Source of the DNA: Litoditis marina
Taxonomy: Eukaryota > Nematoda > Chromadorea > Rhabditida > Rhabditidae
Length of the DNA stretch: 64,000 nucleotides
Direction of reading: 5' to 3'
Assembly (NCBI GenBank): GCA_964036275.1
Contig: OZ038433.1
Location: forward strand, 7,729,048-7,793,047
Shown here in pieces: positions 11,810 to 23,005 of the stretch. Below the pieces are notes generated by a model. The model saw nothing but the letters and a program-made list of their open reading frames with translations. It was not told where the DNA came from and did not search any database. A program made the position numbers and the translations under genes. Positions within the stretch are counted from its first letter, which is position 1. The number at the start of each line of letters is the position of its first letter.

Positions 11810-12035
11810 GTGATTTCTGTGGACAAAGAATCGGATACGGCTGCGCTCTGCCTTGGACCACTCAATGTACAATCAAGATGAGATTGCAACATGTGGTTTA
11901 TGAAAAACTAAAAGTATATTTTCGAGAGTTAAACTGATACATTAATGAGAGTGCGATGAGGTAAAAGACTCTTACTTCTTATTCTGTTGTTTTAAACACC
12001 TGTTTCGTAAAACTAAACCATAAAAACAAAAACAT

Positions 12036-12107
12036 TAGCAGCGAGTGGTTTCGATCCACCGACCTCTGGGTTATGGGCCCAGCACGCTTCCACTGCGCCA
12101 CGCTGCT
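12036..12107 (-). tRNA. tRNA-iMet(CAU), unit 37
   Basis: Consensus body; matches unit 27. Confidence 0.96.
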
Positions 12108-12333
12108 GTGATTTCTGTGGACAAAGAATCGGATACGGCTGCGCTCTGCCTTGGACCACTCAATGTACAATCCAGATGAGATTGCAACATGTGGTTTATG
12201 AAAAACAAAAAGTATATTTTCGAGAGTTAAACTGATACATTAATGAGAGTGCGATGAGGTGAAAGACTTTTACTTATTATTCTATTGTTTTAAACACCTG
12301 TTTTGTAAAACTAAACCATAAAAACAAAAACAT

Positions 12334-12405
12334 TAGCAGCGAGTGGTTTCGATCCACCGACCTCTGGGTTATGGGCCCAGCACGCTTCCACTGCGCCACG
12401 CTGCT
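12334..12405 (-). tRNA. tRNA-iMet(CAU), unit 38
   Basis: Consensus body; spacer markers shared with unit 28. Confidence 0.96.
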
Positions 12406-12631
12406 GTGATTTCTGAGGACAAAGAATCGGATACGGGTGCGCTCTGCCTTCGAACACTCAATGTACAATCCAGATGAGATTGCAACATGTGGTTTATGAA
12501 AAACTAAAAGTATATTTTCGAGAGTTAAACTGATACATTAATGAGAGTGCGATGGGGTAAAAGACTCTTACTTCTTATTCTGTTGTTTTAAACACCTGTT
12601 TTGTAAAACTAAACCATAAAAACAAAAACAT

Positions 12632-12703
12632 TAGCAGCGAGTGGTTTCGATCCACCGACCTCTGGGTTATGGGCCCAGCACGCTTCCACTGCGCCACGCT
12701 GCT
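12632..12703 (-). tRNA. tRNA-iMet(CAU), unit 39
   Basis: Consensus body; left spacer GATGGGGTAAAAG as in unit 29. Confidence 0.96.
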
Positions 12704-12929
12704 GTGATTTCTGTGGACAAAGAATCGTATACGGCTGCGCTCTGCCTTGGACCACTTAATGTACAATCCAGATGAGATTGCAACATGTGGTTTATGAACA
12801 ACGAAAAGTATATTTTCGAGAGTTAAACTGATACATTACTGAGAGTGCGATGAGGTAAAAGACTCTTACTTATTATTCTGTTGTTTCATACACCTCTTTT
12901 GTAAAACTAAACCATAAAAACAAAAAGAT

Positions 12930-13001
12930 TAGCAGCGAGTGGTTTCGATCCACCGACCTCTGGGTTATGGGCCCAGCACGCTTCCACTGCGCCACGCTGC
13001 T
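12930..13001 (-). tRNA. tRNA-iMet(CAU), unit 40
   Basis: Consensus body; AGAT 3' flank. Confidence 0.96.
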
Positions 13002-13227
13002 GTGATTTCTGTGGACAAAGAATCGGATACGGCTGCGCTCTGCCTTGGACCACTCAATGTACAATCAAGATGAGATTGCAACATGTGGTTTATGAAAAAC
13101 TAAAAGTATATTTTCGAGAGTTAAACTGATACATTACTGAGAGTGCGATGAGGTAAAAGACTCTTACTTATTATTCTGTTGTTTCATACACCTCTTTTGT
13201 AAAACTAAACCATAAAAACAAAAAGAT

Positions 13228-13299
13228 TAGCAGCGAGTGGTTTCGATCCACCGACCTCTGGGTTATGGGCCCAGCACGCTTCCACTGCGCCACGCTGCT
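13228..13299 (-). tRNA. tRNA-iMet(CAU), unit 41
   Basis: Consensus body; CGGACACGGGTGCG upstream, as in units at 21146 and 22338. Confidence 0.96.
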
Positions 13300-13525
13300 G
13301 TGATTTCTGAGGACAAAGAATCGGACACGGGTGCGCTCTGCCTCCGAACACTCAATGTACAATCCAGATGAGATTGCAGCATGTGGTTTATGAAAAACGC
13401 AAAATATATTTTCGAGAGTTGAACTGATACATTAATGAGAGTGCGATGAGGTAAAAGACTCTTACTTATTATTCTGTTGTTTCATACACCTGTTTTGTAA
13501 AACTAAACCATAAAAACAAAAACAT

Positions 13526-13565
13526 TAGCAGCGAGTGGTTTCGATCCACCGACCTCTGGGTTATG
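13526..13565 (-). pseudogene. 3' part of split tRNA-iMet (unit 42)
   Basis: Holds 40 of 72 bases, from the anticodon CAU to the 3' end. The match stops at 13565 in the anticodon loop. The missing 5' 32 bases are at 16802-16833, beyond a 3.2-kb insertion, so this copy cannot give a normal tRNA. Confidence 0.93.
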
Positions 13566-16500
13566 CTCGGAGACATCGCCGCCTAGGGCATGCCGGGAAA
13601 GGGCCGGCATGCCATGGGCGAAATCTTTCAAACGCGCCAAATTACGGCTGCACGGTGTTTACAGGAGTTATTCGCGTTGTTAGGCGACCGCGTTGGAAAA
13701 GCGGCGTCATCTATTTCCTCCGTAAATTTTGTTTATATTTATATTTTCGTTAATTCCTGTCCGTGTTTTTGTGTTATTCGGTTGTTTACAGTAAAGTTCT
13801 GTTATCGTAGTGAACGAAAGCGGAAATATTACAATTATCGTGGTTTATACCTTTATTTTTTTAGTTTTCGGATTAGAAAAGCCATTGTTTTCTTTAATGT
13901 CGCTCAGCCTAGATTATTTTCTTTGAAATACGTTAAGGAAATAAAATAACATTTTGAAAGAGGTTGCATGGCCCGGAAGAAGCCCACCAAAAGTAACGGC
14001 GTGATTGCCTCAATTTTAAATTAAACTATTTACAGCAGTTTTATACAGTTTTCTCCGTCAAAAGGAAAAGAACCTTTCGTAGACATTCTACTGATGGGTG
14101 AATACAGACATAATATATCGACAGATTCTGTGTGGTCGACAACGTTAACTATCGAACTAGCATTTCACTCTTGTTTATATATATATATATATATGGTTGC
14201 TTTTTGCATTTCGCTTTAATTTGATGGTTTGATCTTAATGTTACATTTATAGATCTTGTCACCAGTGCGAGCCCGCTGCTACCAGGTGTTCGTAGCTCTA
14301 GGAAGAGTGGTTCTCATGGGGTCACGATGACTGGTTCAACGGATTCCATAGGAGGTAGGACTTATATTCACTTTGTCAAAGGTGTCTTTCGTTTTGCTAG
14401 CTCATGTAACGAGTAAAGTGAGACCATTCCAACGAACGAACCTCTTTCGATTGAAATCTCCCAAAATCCGTGGGTTTGCAACAAAAATGAGAGGCGGGAA
14501 TGGTGAAGAGAGGCGGGAATGGTGAAAATCTCGTTTTTTAGCTTCATTTTTTGAGTTTGTGGGTTATAAACGCCATTCTCAACTTTCAACTTTCTGCTTG
14601 CCCTTTTGTTAAGATATTAGCTTTGAATACGTTTAGGTAATCAAATGTCAGCTGATCTCGACTAAAAATGTATTCGGAAGAGGTTACACAGCTGTTTTAT
14701 ACAGTTATCAGCGTTTAAATTCCGGGTCTACTTACTACTAATCGGTTAACTTATATATGAGTTACGACAGTTGCTGCTTGGTTCAATTCAATTCACGTAT
14801 TCAATTCAAATCAGTATCAGATCTGTGACTGTATTCACTAAGCTCAAATAGCCGGCTAAGCAATATTTCGTTAACCCCATCAGTTAACTAACAACTCACC
14901 TGGTTAACCTTTTTTAACAATATGTTGAGTTATCAAGTCAGTTACAGAAGGATTAGCCAGGTAACACGGTTTATGGTTGCCTGCTAGGGGTATGTAGCCC
15001 CTTCCAACAGTTGGTCGATGGGGGAATTCGACATGAAACCTACCTATCTGCCTTTTCGTTCAATTCATTCTCAAGCTCCCTGTTCCCCTGTAGTTATTCC
15101 TGATATCTTTCAACCTATTGCCATAAGAATACCATAAAGGCCTTGGTGGTGTATTAGGAATACTTGTGACCGCCACCACCTAACTAGCTGATACACTACT
15201 GCTGCGGGTGGCGCGTGGCGGGGTCGTGGGGTTATAACTGTCCACACGGACCCAGAAGGTTGTCTCACTAATGGCTCCTTGTAGGCAGTTACAGTTTGGG
15301 AATTGTGATAGTGGCTGTGCAGACAGTAAGACTAGGAGGCTGAACACGGAGTGTAACTGGGAAGTTGCAAGTTACTCACTAAGCTCAATTAGGGATTAGG
15401 GGGGCTAGCACTAGGATTTTTTTTGCATGGATGTGTTGCTACGGTTACCTGACCACGGTCCACAAAGCTCAGATAGTTTCAAGAAATGTGAAGTAATTAC
15501 AACATGCATTGTGTAAGGTGGTGGGAAAGGTTGGGCTTGGGTGCTCAAGTGTTTTGTGTGCGTGTGTGCAAGTGTGTGCTTTTGAATTATATGTATATTG
15601 CAGATGTATAATATTTCTTCTCGAGCCGAGGAGCGAAGATGCGGCGATTCAATTGAGGATTCCAGAACATAGGAGAATGCGAGAATGAGAAATACAACGT
15701 ATGTGGATCTAAATTACGGTATTATTAGAGTTTGATTTTGCATGGTAAGAAGCTCAGCTCGTCCTTTTATGTGACATTATCAAAAAAAATCAGCAATACG
15801 ATTATACCAAACATGGTTTTGACAGACTTAAGCACTATTATCTTTTCGACTTTTCGTACGTAACTGGACGAGTTGTAATGCTTCTTTTTCTCATCCTAAT
15901 CTCTTGATCTGCCTTTCAATGAGTAGTGGGACCTTTAACTTTTGCTATTCTATTTAGAATTTGTTTACCATGAAAATTCTTTTTGAATACCACTGCTTTA
16001 CAATCTTTCTTTGCGTATTCTAGTGCGATCACATGTCAGTAAGATGCGATTATTATTCTTAGTTAAAGTGTCATATGAAATAGAGTATTGAGTTGCATTG
16101 GCATTACTCTGATTTTGGCCTGTTAACCCGTTTCATTAACTAATTCCTAGTGGAAAACCTAGTTTCCAAATTCCTAATTATAATCTCTCTTTCAAAATTC
16201 AGCTGATGTATAAACAACTCATACTTGTATTCTTGCATTATTGCATACTAACAGTGATAATCAGTGTTTTATGGATGAAGTTTTTCTGGGGTATGCCCAA
16301 AACATGCACTGTTTTCTCCACATTTGTATGCCTACGTGTATGTTGTGGTTCTCGCCCACCTATTCACCCGTGTAAACCAAACTCGTATAATGAGTTTTTT
16401 GCTATTGAAATATTTATGTTTGTATATTATGTACCTCATAACTTTTTATTCGTGTGATTTGCAATATTATCATAAGTTATGCATTCGTTGTATTTGTTGA

Positions 16501-16800
16501 ATTGTAATATAGGTTTTCATATTGATATATAATAAAATTTTGTGAAATTGTCATAAAACTATCTCAAACAAAATGTCTTAGTGAGTTGAAATATGAGTAT
16601 GTGGAATTTGGACTAAAAAAGCTATCAAGGGTTCCCAGAACTAATTTGGACCCGTCAGGCATGCCATGGGCAATAGGCAGGCATGCCTGAGCGATTCGGG
16701 CAATTTATGTCTGGGCATTGACTAGGCATTGCCCGCCATGGTCGGGCAGGCATGCCGTGGGCAAAATTCAGGCATGCCATGGGCGGCGACCTTTCCCTGT
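13566..16800. mobile_element. 3.2-kb insertion splitting a tRNA-iMet gene
   Basis: The array stops inside a tRNA at 13565 and resumes in register at 16802, so this block is an insertion. A dinucleotide TG stands at both junctions (13564-13565 and 16800-16801), a possible 2-bp target duplication. The inner ends are imperfect inverted repeats sharing CGCCGCC followed by GGCATGCC. GGCATGCC palindromes cluster at both ends (13588-13615 and 16655-16785). No long ORF is seen: the longest, 119 aa at 13590-13949, looks non-coding and overlaps the end repeats. Other content is a TA microsatellite near 14178-14194 and a short GAGGCGGGAATGGTGAA duplication near 14490-14526. Probably a non-autonomous or decayed DNA element; its superfamily is not recognised. 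Confidence 0.75.
14178..14194. repeat. TA microsatellite
   Basis: Uninterrupted TA dinucleotides inside the 3.2-kb insertion. Confidence 0.9.
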
Positions 16801-16801
16801 G

Positions 16802-16833
16802 GGCCCAGCACGCTTCCACTGCGCCACGCTGCT
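16802..16833 (-). pseudogene. 5' part of split tRNA-iMet (unit 42)
   Basis: The 5' 32 bases of the tRNA, from the acceptor stem through the anticodon stem up to CC of the loop. The A box is intact but the B box lies 3.2 kb away, so efficient Pol III transcription is unlikely. Confidence 0.93.
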
Positions 16834-17059
16834 GTGATTTCTGTGAACAAAGAATCGGATACGGCTGCGCTCTGCCTTGGACCACTCAATGTACAATCCA
16901 GATGAGATTGCAACATGTGGTTTATGAAAAACTAAAAGTATATTTTCGAGAGTTAAACTGATACATTAATGAGAGTGCGATGAGGTAAAAGACTCTTACT
17001 TCTTATTCTGTTGTTTTAAACACCTGTTTTGTAAAACTAAACCATAAAAACAAAAATAT

Positions 17060-17131
17060 TAGCAGCGAGTGGTTTCGATCCACCGACCTCTGGGTTATGG
17101 GCCCAGCACGCTTCCACTGCGCCACGCTGCT
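17060..17131 (-). tRNA. tRNA-iMet(CAU), unit 43
   Basis: Consensus body; isolated between the two insertions. 3' flank AATATT instead of AACATT. Confidence 0.95.
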
Positions 17132-17204
17132 GTGATTTCTGTGGACAAAGAATCGGATACGGCTGCGCTCTGCCTTGGACCACTTAATGTACAATCCAGA
17201 TGAG

Positions 17205-17575
17205 ATTAGTAAAAAGTGGGGGAACCAACAAATGTGTGAGTTGTGTTTGGTTTGACCTCGATATCAGCAAAAAGTGAACGATACGAATTGCTGTGATACT
17301 GTAGCAGAAGTATTCTGCAAAAATAGAACAATACAAATGTTGCACAATGGTTCACGAAGCCCGCATGATATTTCAGAAATTGCCGAATGGTATTTCATGT
17401 GTGCTTTGACGACATGCGTGCGTTGTGAACCATTGTGCAACATTTGTATTGTTCTATTTTTGCAGAATACTTCTGCTACAGTATCACAGCAATTCGTATC
17501 GTTCACTTTTTGCTGATATCGAGGTCAAACCAAACACAACTCACACATTTGTTGGTTCCCCCACTTTTTACTAAT
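17205..17575. repeat. Perfect palindrome, 151-bp arms and 69-bp loop
   Basis: Left arm 17205-17355 and right arm 17425-17575 are exact reverse complements as read; the loop is 17356-17424. The two strands therefore encode the same short peptide start, which is an artefact of symmetry. A diverged half copy lies at about 40815-40905, so the sequence is a dispersed repeat. A transcript would fold into a very long hairpin. Confidence 0.93.
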
Positions 17576-19206
17576 TGCTCTATTTTTGCTAGTTGTACTC
17601 CTACAACTTCCTATGTTGCCTATTCACAGAGTGGATCTTGTGAACTCAATATATTATTATGGAAATCTTAGTTTTATGTGTGCACGAAGCCAAATGCAGA
17701 CCATAAAATTGCTGGTGCTCTAATATAACGCTTTTTTAACGCTAAGTTACTGGCTCTGTGACTATCAACAACTGAACGAAAACGCTAAACGTTCTGATTG
17801 ACATGTACACCGCTTTTAGCAGCGATAAGCGAACGGGATTGGCGCCATTGAGCAATCTACAATTAGAGACACCAAATCACTTACAATATAGCCATTATTT
17901 ACGATACCACATGAAAAACCTTCATGTTGAAACTTTCTTGTTTTTCGTTCCAGCGCCAATTGGCACACATGTCTGGCGCCAGAACGAAACGAAATTTTCT
18001 AGGTTTTTGAGCTACCAGTACACACTACATGTGTCAATTACTGAATGGAGCAATATTCAAACTATTCAATTGTCAGTTCGTGTGTTTTTGTTTTGGCGCC
18101 ATTTGGCGTCTGTTCCGAGCCAGAAGATAAAATTCGGTTTTGAATTTGTGGATCTATATTTCACATTGGAATATTCAATATCTGTTAACTTGAAACAGTT
18201 TGATAGACGACAACTGATATTTTTCCAACTTTGGCGCCAATTGGCGCCAGCGCACAATGCCAACAGAACTTTTTTTGATTTTCAGATTGAGCATCTTACT
18301 TACCATGTGATAGTTATTTAGTGTACCGAATTTCAGACGATTCCATTGACGCTGTCGTGAGTTTGGGTTTTGGCGCCACCTGGCGCCTGGTTCGAGCGCC
18401 AGAAGAAAAATTTCAGTTTTGGAAAAAGACTTTCACACTTTTTACCAAATTATTCAATTTCTATTAGTGTTCAACATTTTAGTGGATGATAAATAGTGTT
18501 TTGCCGTTTTTGGCGCCTATTGGCGCCAGCGCCGGGCGCCAATGATGATGTATTCATCTCATATTTGGCGCGACGGGCTAACTTCTGCATTATAACTCAT
18601 GTTCCAAATTTCAGCTAAATCGGTTCGGTAGTTTTTCCAATAGTGGTTTTTGGCGCCTATTGGCGCCCGCGCCCGGCGCCAATGAGGAGCTATACATCTC
18701 ATATTTGGCGCGACATGCTAAATTTCGCATTGGAACTCCTGTTTCAAATTTCAGCTAAATCGGTTCGATAGTTTTTCCAATAGTCGTTTTTGGCGCCTAT
18801 TGGCGCCCGCGCCCGGCGCCAGAGATTACATATACATTTCATACTTGGCGCGACGAGCTAACTTTTGCCATAGAATAGATGTTCCAAATTTCAGCCAAAT
18901 TGGTTCAGTAGTTTTTCCACTACGATGCGGACAGAATTCCGTGAGGGACGAGGGAGGAGGGACGAGTGACGAGGGACGAATTACGGCGGAACTTTTCAAC
19001 AACGACACGAAACCATAACTCAGGCGAAAATAATCCGATTTGGCTGAAATTTCCACACAATGTTCAATTCGTGATTCTCTAACGTTCTCTCTTTTTAGTT
19101 TTCAAAAAAAAAATATGTTTGAAGATTTTTGGTAATTAAAAGGAAAAAACGAGTCCGCAATGGCCAAACCAAAGACAACTCACGCAGAGCGCTTCGCGCT
19201 CCGCGC
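17208..19206. mobile_element. 2-kb insertion in the array spacer
   Basis: The spacer breaks after GAGATT at 17207 and resumes with GATTGCAACATG at 19207, leaving GATT on both sides (17204-17207 and 19207-19210), a possible 4-bp target duplication. The left end is the palindrome at 17205-17575. The right end (about 19163-19190) has CCAAACCAAAGACAACTCAC, a diverged inverted copy of the left subterminal sequence near 17228-17254. Between them lie AT-rich sequence and the GGCGCC repeats. A 172-aa ORF at 17803-18321 runs through these repeats and looks fortuitous. No transposase is seen. Confidence 0.65.
18505..18930. repeat. GGCGCC-rich tandem repeat, period about 138 bp
   Basis: Three units start near 18508, 18646 and 18785 with TTTTTGGCGCCTATTGGCGC, followed by a GGCGCCA box, TTTGGCGCGAC and TTTCAGCTAAATCGGTTC. 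Looser TTGGCGCC boxes extend left to about 17950. They make the palindromic GGCGCC unusually dense in an AT-rich context. Confidence 0.85.
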
Positions 19207-19360
19207 GATTGCAACATGTGGTTTATGAACAACGAAAAGTATATTTTAGAGAGTTAAACTGATACATTAATGAGAGTGCGATGAGGTAAAAGACTCTTAC
19301 TTCTTATTCTGTTGTTTTATACACCTGTTTTGTAAAACTAAACCATAAAAACAAAAACAT

Positions 19361-19432
19361 TAGCAGCGAGTGGTTTCGATCCACCGACCTCTGGGTTATG
19401 GGCCCAGCACGCTTCCACTGCGCCACGCTGCT
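19361..19432 (-). tRNA. tRNA-iMet(CAU), unit 44
   Basis: First unit of the right block; consensus body. Confidence 0.96.
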
Positions 19433-19658
19433 GTGATTTCTGTGGACAAAGAATCGGATACGGCTGCGCTCTGCCTTGGACCACTCAATGTACAATCCAG
19501 ATGAGATTGCAACATGTGGTTTATGAAAAACAAAAAGTATATTTTCGAGAGTTAAACTGATACATTAATGAGAGTGCGATGAGGTGAAAGACTTTTACTT
19601 ATTATTCTATTGTTTTAAACACCTGTTTTGTAAAACTAAACCATAAAAACAAATACAT

Positions 19659-19730
19659 TAGCAGCGAGTGGTTTCGATCCACCGACCTCTGGGTTATGGG
19701 CCCAGCACGCTTCCACTGCGCCACGCTGCT
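19659..19730 (-). tRNA. tRNA-iMet(CAU), unit 45
   Basis: Consensus body; 3' flank AAATACATT. Confidence 0.96.
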
Positions 19731-19956
19731 GTGATTTCTGTGGACAAAGAATCGGATACGGCTGCGCTCTGCCTTGGACCACTTAATGTACAATCCAGAT
19801 GAGATTGCAACATGTGGTTTATGAAAAACAAAAAGTATATTTTCGAGAGTTAAACTGATACATTAATGAGAGTGCGATGAGGTGAAAGACTTTTACTTAT
19901 TATTCTATTGTTTTAAACACCTGTTTTGTAAAACTAAACCATAAAAACAAAAAGAT

Positions 19957-20028
19957 TAGCAGCGAGTGGTTTCGATCCACCGACCTCTGGGTTATGGGCC
20001 CAGCACGCTTCCACTGCGCCACGCTGCT
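19957..20028 (-). tRNA. tRNA-iMet(CAU), unit 46
   Basis: Consensus body; 3-bp deletion in the 5' flank (GATTTCGGAC). Confidence 0.95.
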
Positions 20029-20251
20029 GTGATTTCGGACAAAGAATCGTATACGGCTGCGCTCTGCCTTGGACCACTCAATGTACAATCCAGATGAGAT
20101 TGCAACATGTGGTTTATGAAAAACAAAAAGTATATTTTCGAGAGTTAAACTGATACATTAATGAGAGTGCGATGAGGTGAAAGACTTTTACTTATTATTC
20201 TATTGTTTTAAACACCTGTTTTGTAAAACTAAACCATAAAAACAAAAAGAT

Positions 20252-20323
20252 TAGCAGCGAGTGGTTTCGATCCACCGACCTCTGGGTTATGGGCCCAGCA
20301 CGCTTCCACTGCGCCACGCTGCT
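20252..20323 (-). tRNA. tRNA-iMet(CAU), unit 47
   Basis: Consensus body; AGAT 3' flank and CCTTCGAACGCTC upstream. Confidence 0.96.
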
Positions 20324-20549
20324 GTGATTTCTGTGGACAAAGAATCGGATACGGCTGCGCTCTGCCTTCGAACGCTCAATGTACAATCCAGATGAGATTG
20401 CAACATGTGGTTTATGAAAAACTAAAAGTATATTTTCGAGAGTTAAACTGATACATTAATGAGAGCGCGATGAGGTAAAAGACTCTTACTTCTTATTCTG
20501 TTGTTTTATACACCTGTTTTGTAAAACTAAACCATAAAAACAAAAACAT

Positions 20550-20621
20550 TAGCAGCGAGTGGTTTCGATCCACCGACCTCTGGGTTATGGGCCCAGCACG
20601 CTTCCACTGCGCCACGCTGCT
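20550..20621 (-). tRNA. tRNA-iMet(CAU), unit 48
   Basis: Consensus body; left spacer has GAGAGCGCGATG. Confidence 0.96.
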
Positions 20622-20847
20622 GTGATTTCTGTGGACAAAGAATCGGATACGGCTGCGCTCTGCCTTGGACCACTCAATGTACAATCCAGATGAGATTGCA
20701 ACATGTGGTTTATGAACAACGAAAAGTATATTTTCGAGAGTTAAACTGATACATTACTGAGAGTGCGATGAGGTAAAAGACTCTTACTTATTATTCTGTT
20801 GTTTCATACACCTCTTTTGTAAAACTAAACCATAAAAACAAAAAGAT

Positions 20848-20919
20848 TAGCAGCGAGTGGTTTCGATCCACCGACCTCTGGGTTATGGGCCCAGCACGCT
20901 TCCACTGCGCCACGCTGCT
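20848..20919 (-). tRNA. tRNA-iMet(CAU), unit 49
   Basis: Consensus body; first member of tetramer A. Confidence 0.96.
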
Positions 20920-21145
20920 GTGATTTCTGTGGACAAAGAATCGGATACGGCTGCGCTCTGCCTTGGACCACTCAATGTACAATCCAGATGAGATTGCAAC
21001 ATGTGGTTTATGAACAACGAAAAGTATATTTTCGAGAGTTAAACTGATACATTACTGAGAGTGCGATGAGGTAAAAGACTCTTACTTATTATTCTGTTGT
21101 TTCATACACCTCTTTTGTAAAACTAAACCATAAAAACAAAAAGAT

Positions 21146-21217
21146 TAGCAGCGAGTGGTTTCGATCCACCGACCTCTGGGTTATGGGCCCAGCACGCTTC
21201 CACTGCGCCACGCTGCT
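21146..21217 (-). tRNA. tRNA-iMet(CAU), unit 50
   Basis: Consensus body; second of tetramer A, CGGACACGGGTGCG upstream. Confidence 0.96.
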
Positions 21218-21443
21218 GTGATTTCTGAGGACAAAGAATCGGACACGGGTGCGCTCTGCCTCCGAACACTCAATGTACAATCCAGATGAGATTGCAACAT
21301 GTGGTTTATGAAAAACGCAAAATATATTTTCGAGAGTTGAACTGATACATTAATGAGAGTGCGATGAGGTAAAAGACTCTTACTTATTATTCTGTTGTTT
21401 CATACACCTGTTTTGTAAAACTAAACCATAAAAACAAAAACAT

Positions 21444-21515
21444 TAGCAGCGAGTGGTTTCGATCCACCGACCTCTGGGTTATGGGCCCAGCACGCTTCCA
21501 CTGCGCCACGCTGCT
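21444..21515 (-). tRNA. tRNA-iMet(CAU), unit 51
   Basis: Consensus body; third of tetramer A. Confidence 0.96.
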
Positions 21516-21741
21516 GTGATTTCTGTGAACAAAGAATCGGATACGGCTGCGCTCTGCCTTGGACCACTCAATGTACAATCCAGATGAGATTGCAACATGT
21601 GGTTTATGAAAAACTAAAAGTATATTTTCGAGAGTTAAACTGATACATTAATGAGACTGCGATGAGGTAAAAGATTCTTACTTATTATTCTGTTGTTTTA
21701 AACACCTGTTTTGTAAAACTAAACCATAAAAACAAAAACAT

Positions 21742-21813
21742 TAGCAGCGAGTGGTTTCGATCCACCGACCTCTGGGTTATGGGCCCAGCACGCTTCCACT
21801 GCGCCACGCTGCT
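21742..21813 (-). tRNA. tRNA-iMet(CAU), unit 52
   Basis: Consensus body; fourth of tetramer A, left spacer GAGACTGCG. Confidence 0.96.
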
Positions 21814-22039
21814 GTGATTTCTGTGGACAAAGAATCGGATACGGCTGCGCTCTGCCTTGGACCACTCAATGTACAATCCAGATGAGATTGCAACATGTGG
21901 TTTATGAACAACGAAAAGTATATTTTCGAGAGTTAAACTGATACATTACTGAGAGTGCGATGAGGTAAAAGACTCTTACTTATTATTCTGTTGTTTCATA
22001 CACCTCTTTTGTAAAACTAAACCATAAAAACAAAAAGAT

Positions 22040-22111
22040 TAGCAGCGAGTGGTTTCGATCCACCGACCTCTGGGTTATGGGCCCAGCACGCTTCCACTGC
22101 GCCACGCTGCT
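22040..22111 (-). tRNA. tRNA-iMet(CAU), unit 53
   Basis: Consensus body; unit 49 at +1192. Confidence 0.96.
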
Positions 22112-22337
22112 GTGATTTCTGTGGACAAAGAATCGGATACGGCTGCGCTCTGCCTTGGACCACTCAATGTACAATCCAGATGAGATTGCAACATGTGGTT
22201 TATGAACAACGAAAAGTATATTTTCGAGAGTTAAACTGATACATTACTGAGAGTGCGATGAGGTAAAAGACTCTTACTTATTATTCTGTTGTTTCATACA
22301 CCTCTTTTGTAAAACTAAACCATAAAAACAAAAAGAT

Positions 22338-22409
22338 TAGCAGCGAGTGGTTTCGATCCACCGACCTCTGGGTTATGGGCCCAGCACGCTTCCACTGCGC
22401 CACGCTGCT
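22338..22409 (-). tRNA. tRNA-iMet(CAU), unit 54
   Basis: Consensus body; unit 50 at +1192. Confidence 0.96.
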
Positions 22410-22635
22410 GTGATTTCTGAGGACAAAGAATCGGACACGGGTGCGCTCTGCCTCCGAACACTCAATGTACAATCCAGATGAGATTGCAACATGTGGTTTA
22501 TGAAAAACGCAAAATATATTTTCGAGAGTTGAACTGATACATTAATGAGAGTGCGATGAGGTAAAAGACTCTTACTTATTATTCTGTTGTTTCATACACC
22601 TGTTTTGTAAAACTAAACCATAAAAACAAAAACAT

Positions 22636-22707
22636 TAGCAGCGAGTGGTTTCGATCCACCGACCTCTGGGTTATGGGCCCAGCACGCTTCCACTGCGCCA
22701 CGCTGCT
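22636..22707 (-). tRNA. tRNA-iMet(CAU), unit 55
   Basis: Consensus body; unit 51 at +1192, but ATGCCAAC upstream as in the far left units. Confidence 0.96.
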
Positions 22708-22933
22708 GTGATTTCTGTGGACAAAGAATCGGATACGGCTGCGCTCTGCCTTGGACCACTCAATGTACAATCCAGATGAGATGCCAACATGTGGTTTATG
22801 AAAAACTAAAAGTATATTTTCGAGAGTTAAACTGATACATTAATGAGACTGCGATGAGGTAAAAGATTCTTACTTATTATTCTGTTGTTTTAAACACCTG
22901 TTTTGTAAAACTAAACCATAAAAACAAAAACAT

Positions 22934-23005
22934 TAGCAGCGACTGGTTTCGATCCACCGACCTCTGGGTTATGGGCCCAGCACGCTTCCACTGCGCCACG
23001 CTGCT
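22934..23005 (-). tRNA. tRNA-iMet(CAU), unit 56, variant
   Basis: C to G in the 3' strand of the T stem breaks one pair; the same change occurs in unit 15, 17 kb away. Confidence 0.8.

Noticed and set aside
13590..13949. 119-aa plus-strand ORF in the 3.2-kb insertion
   Set aside because: Begins in the terminal GGCATGCC repeats and continues into low-complexity AT-rich sequence; no transposase motif.
17264..17516. Matching 80-aa ORFs on both strands
   Set aside because: Identical peptides on both strands result from the perfect palindrome and have no coding support.
17803..18321. 172-aa plus-strand ORF
   Set aside because: Runs over GGCGCC repeats, with recurring WRQLAP-like translation; no family, no splice or start context.
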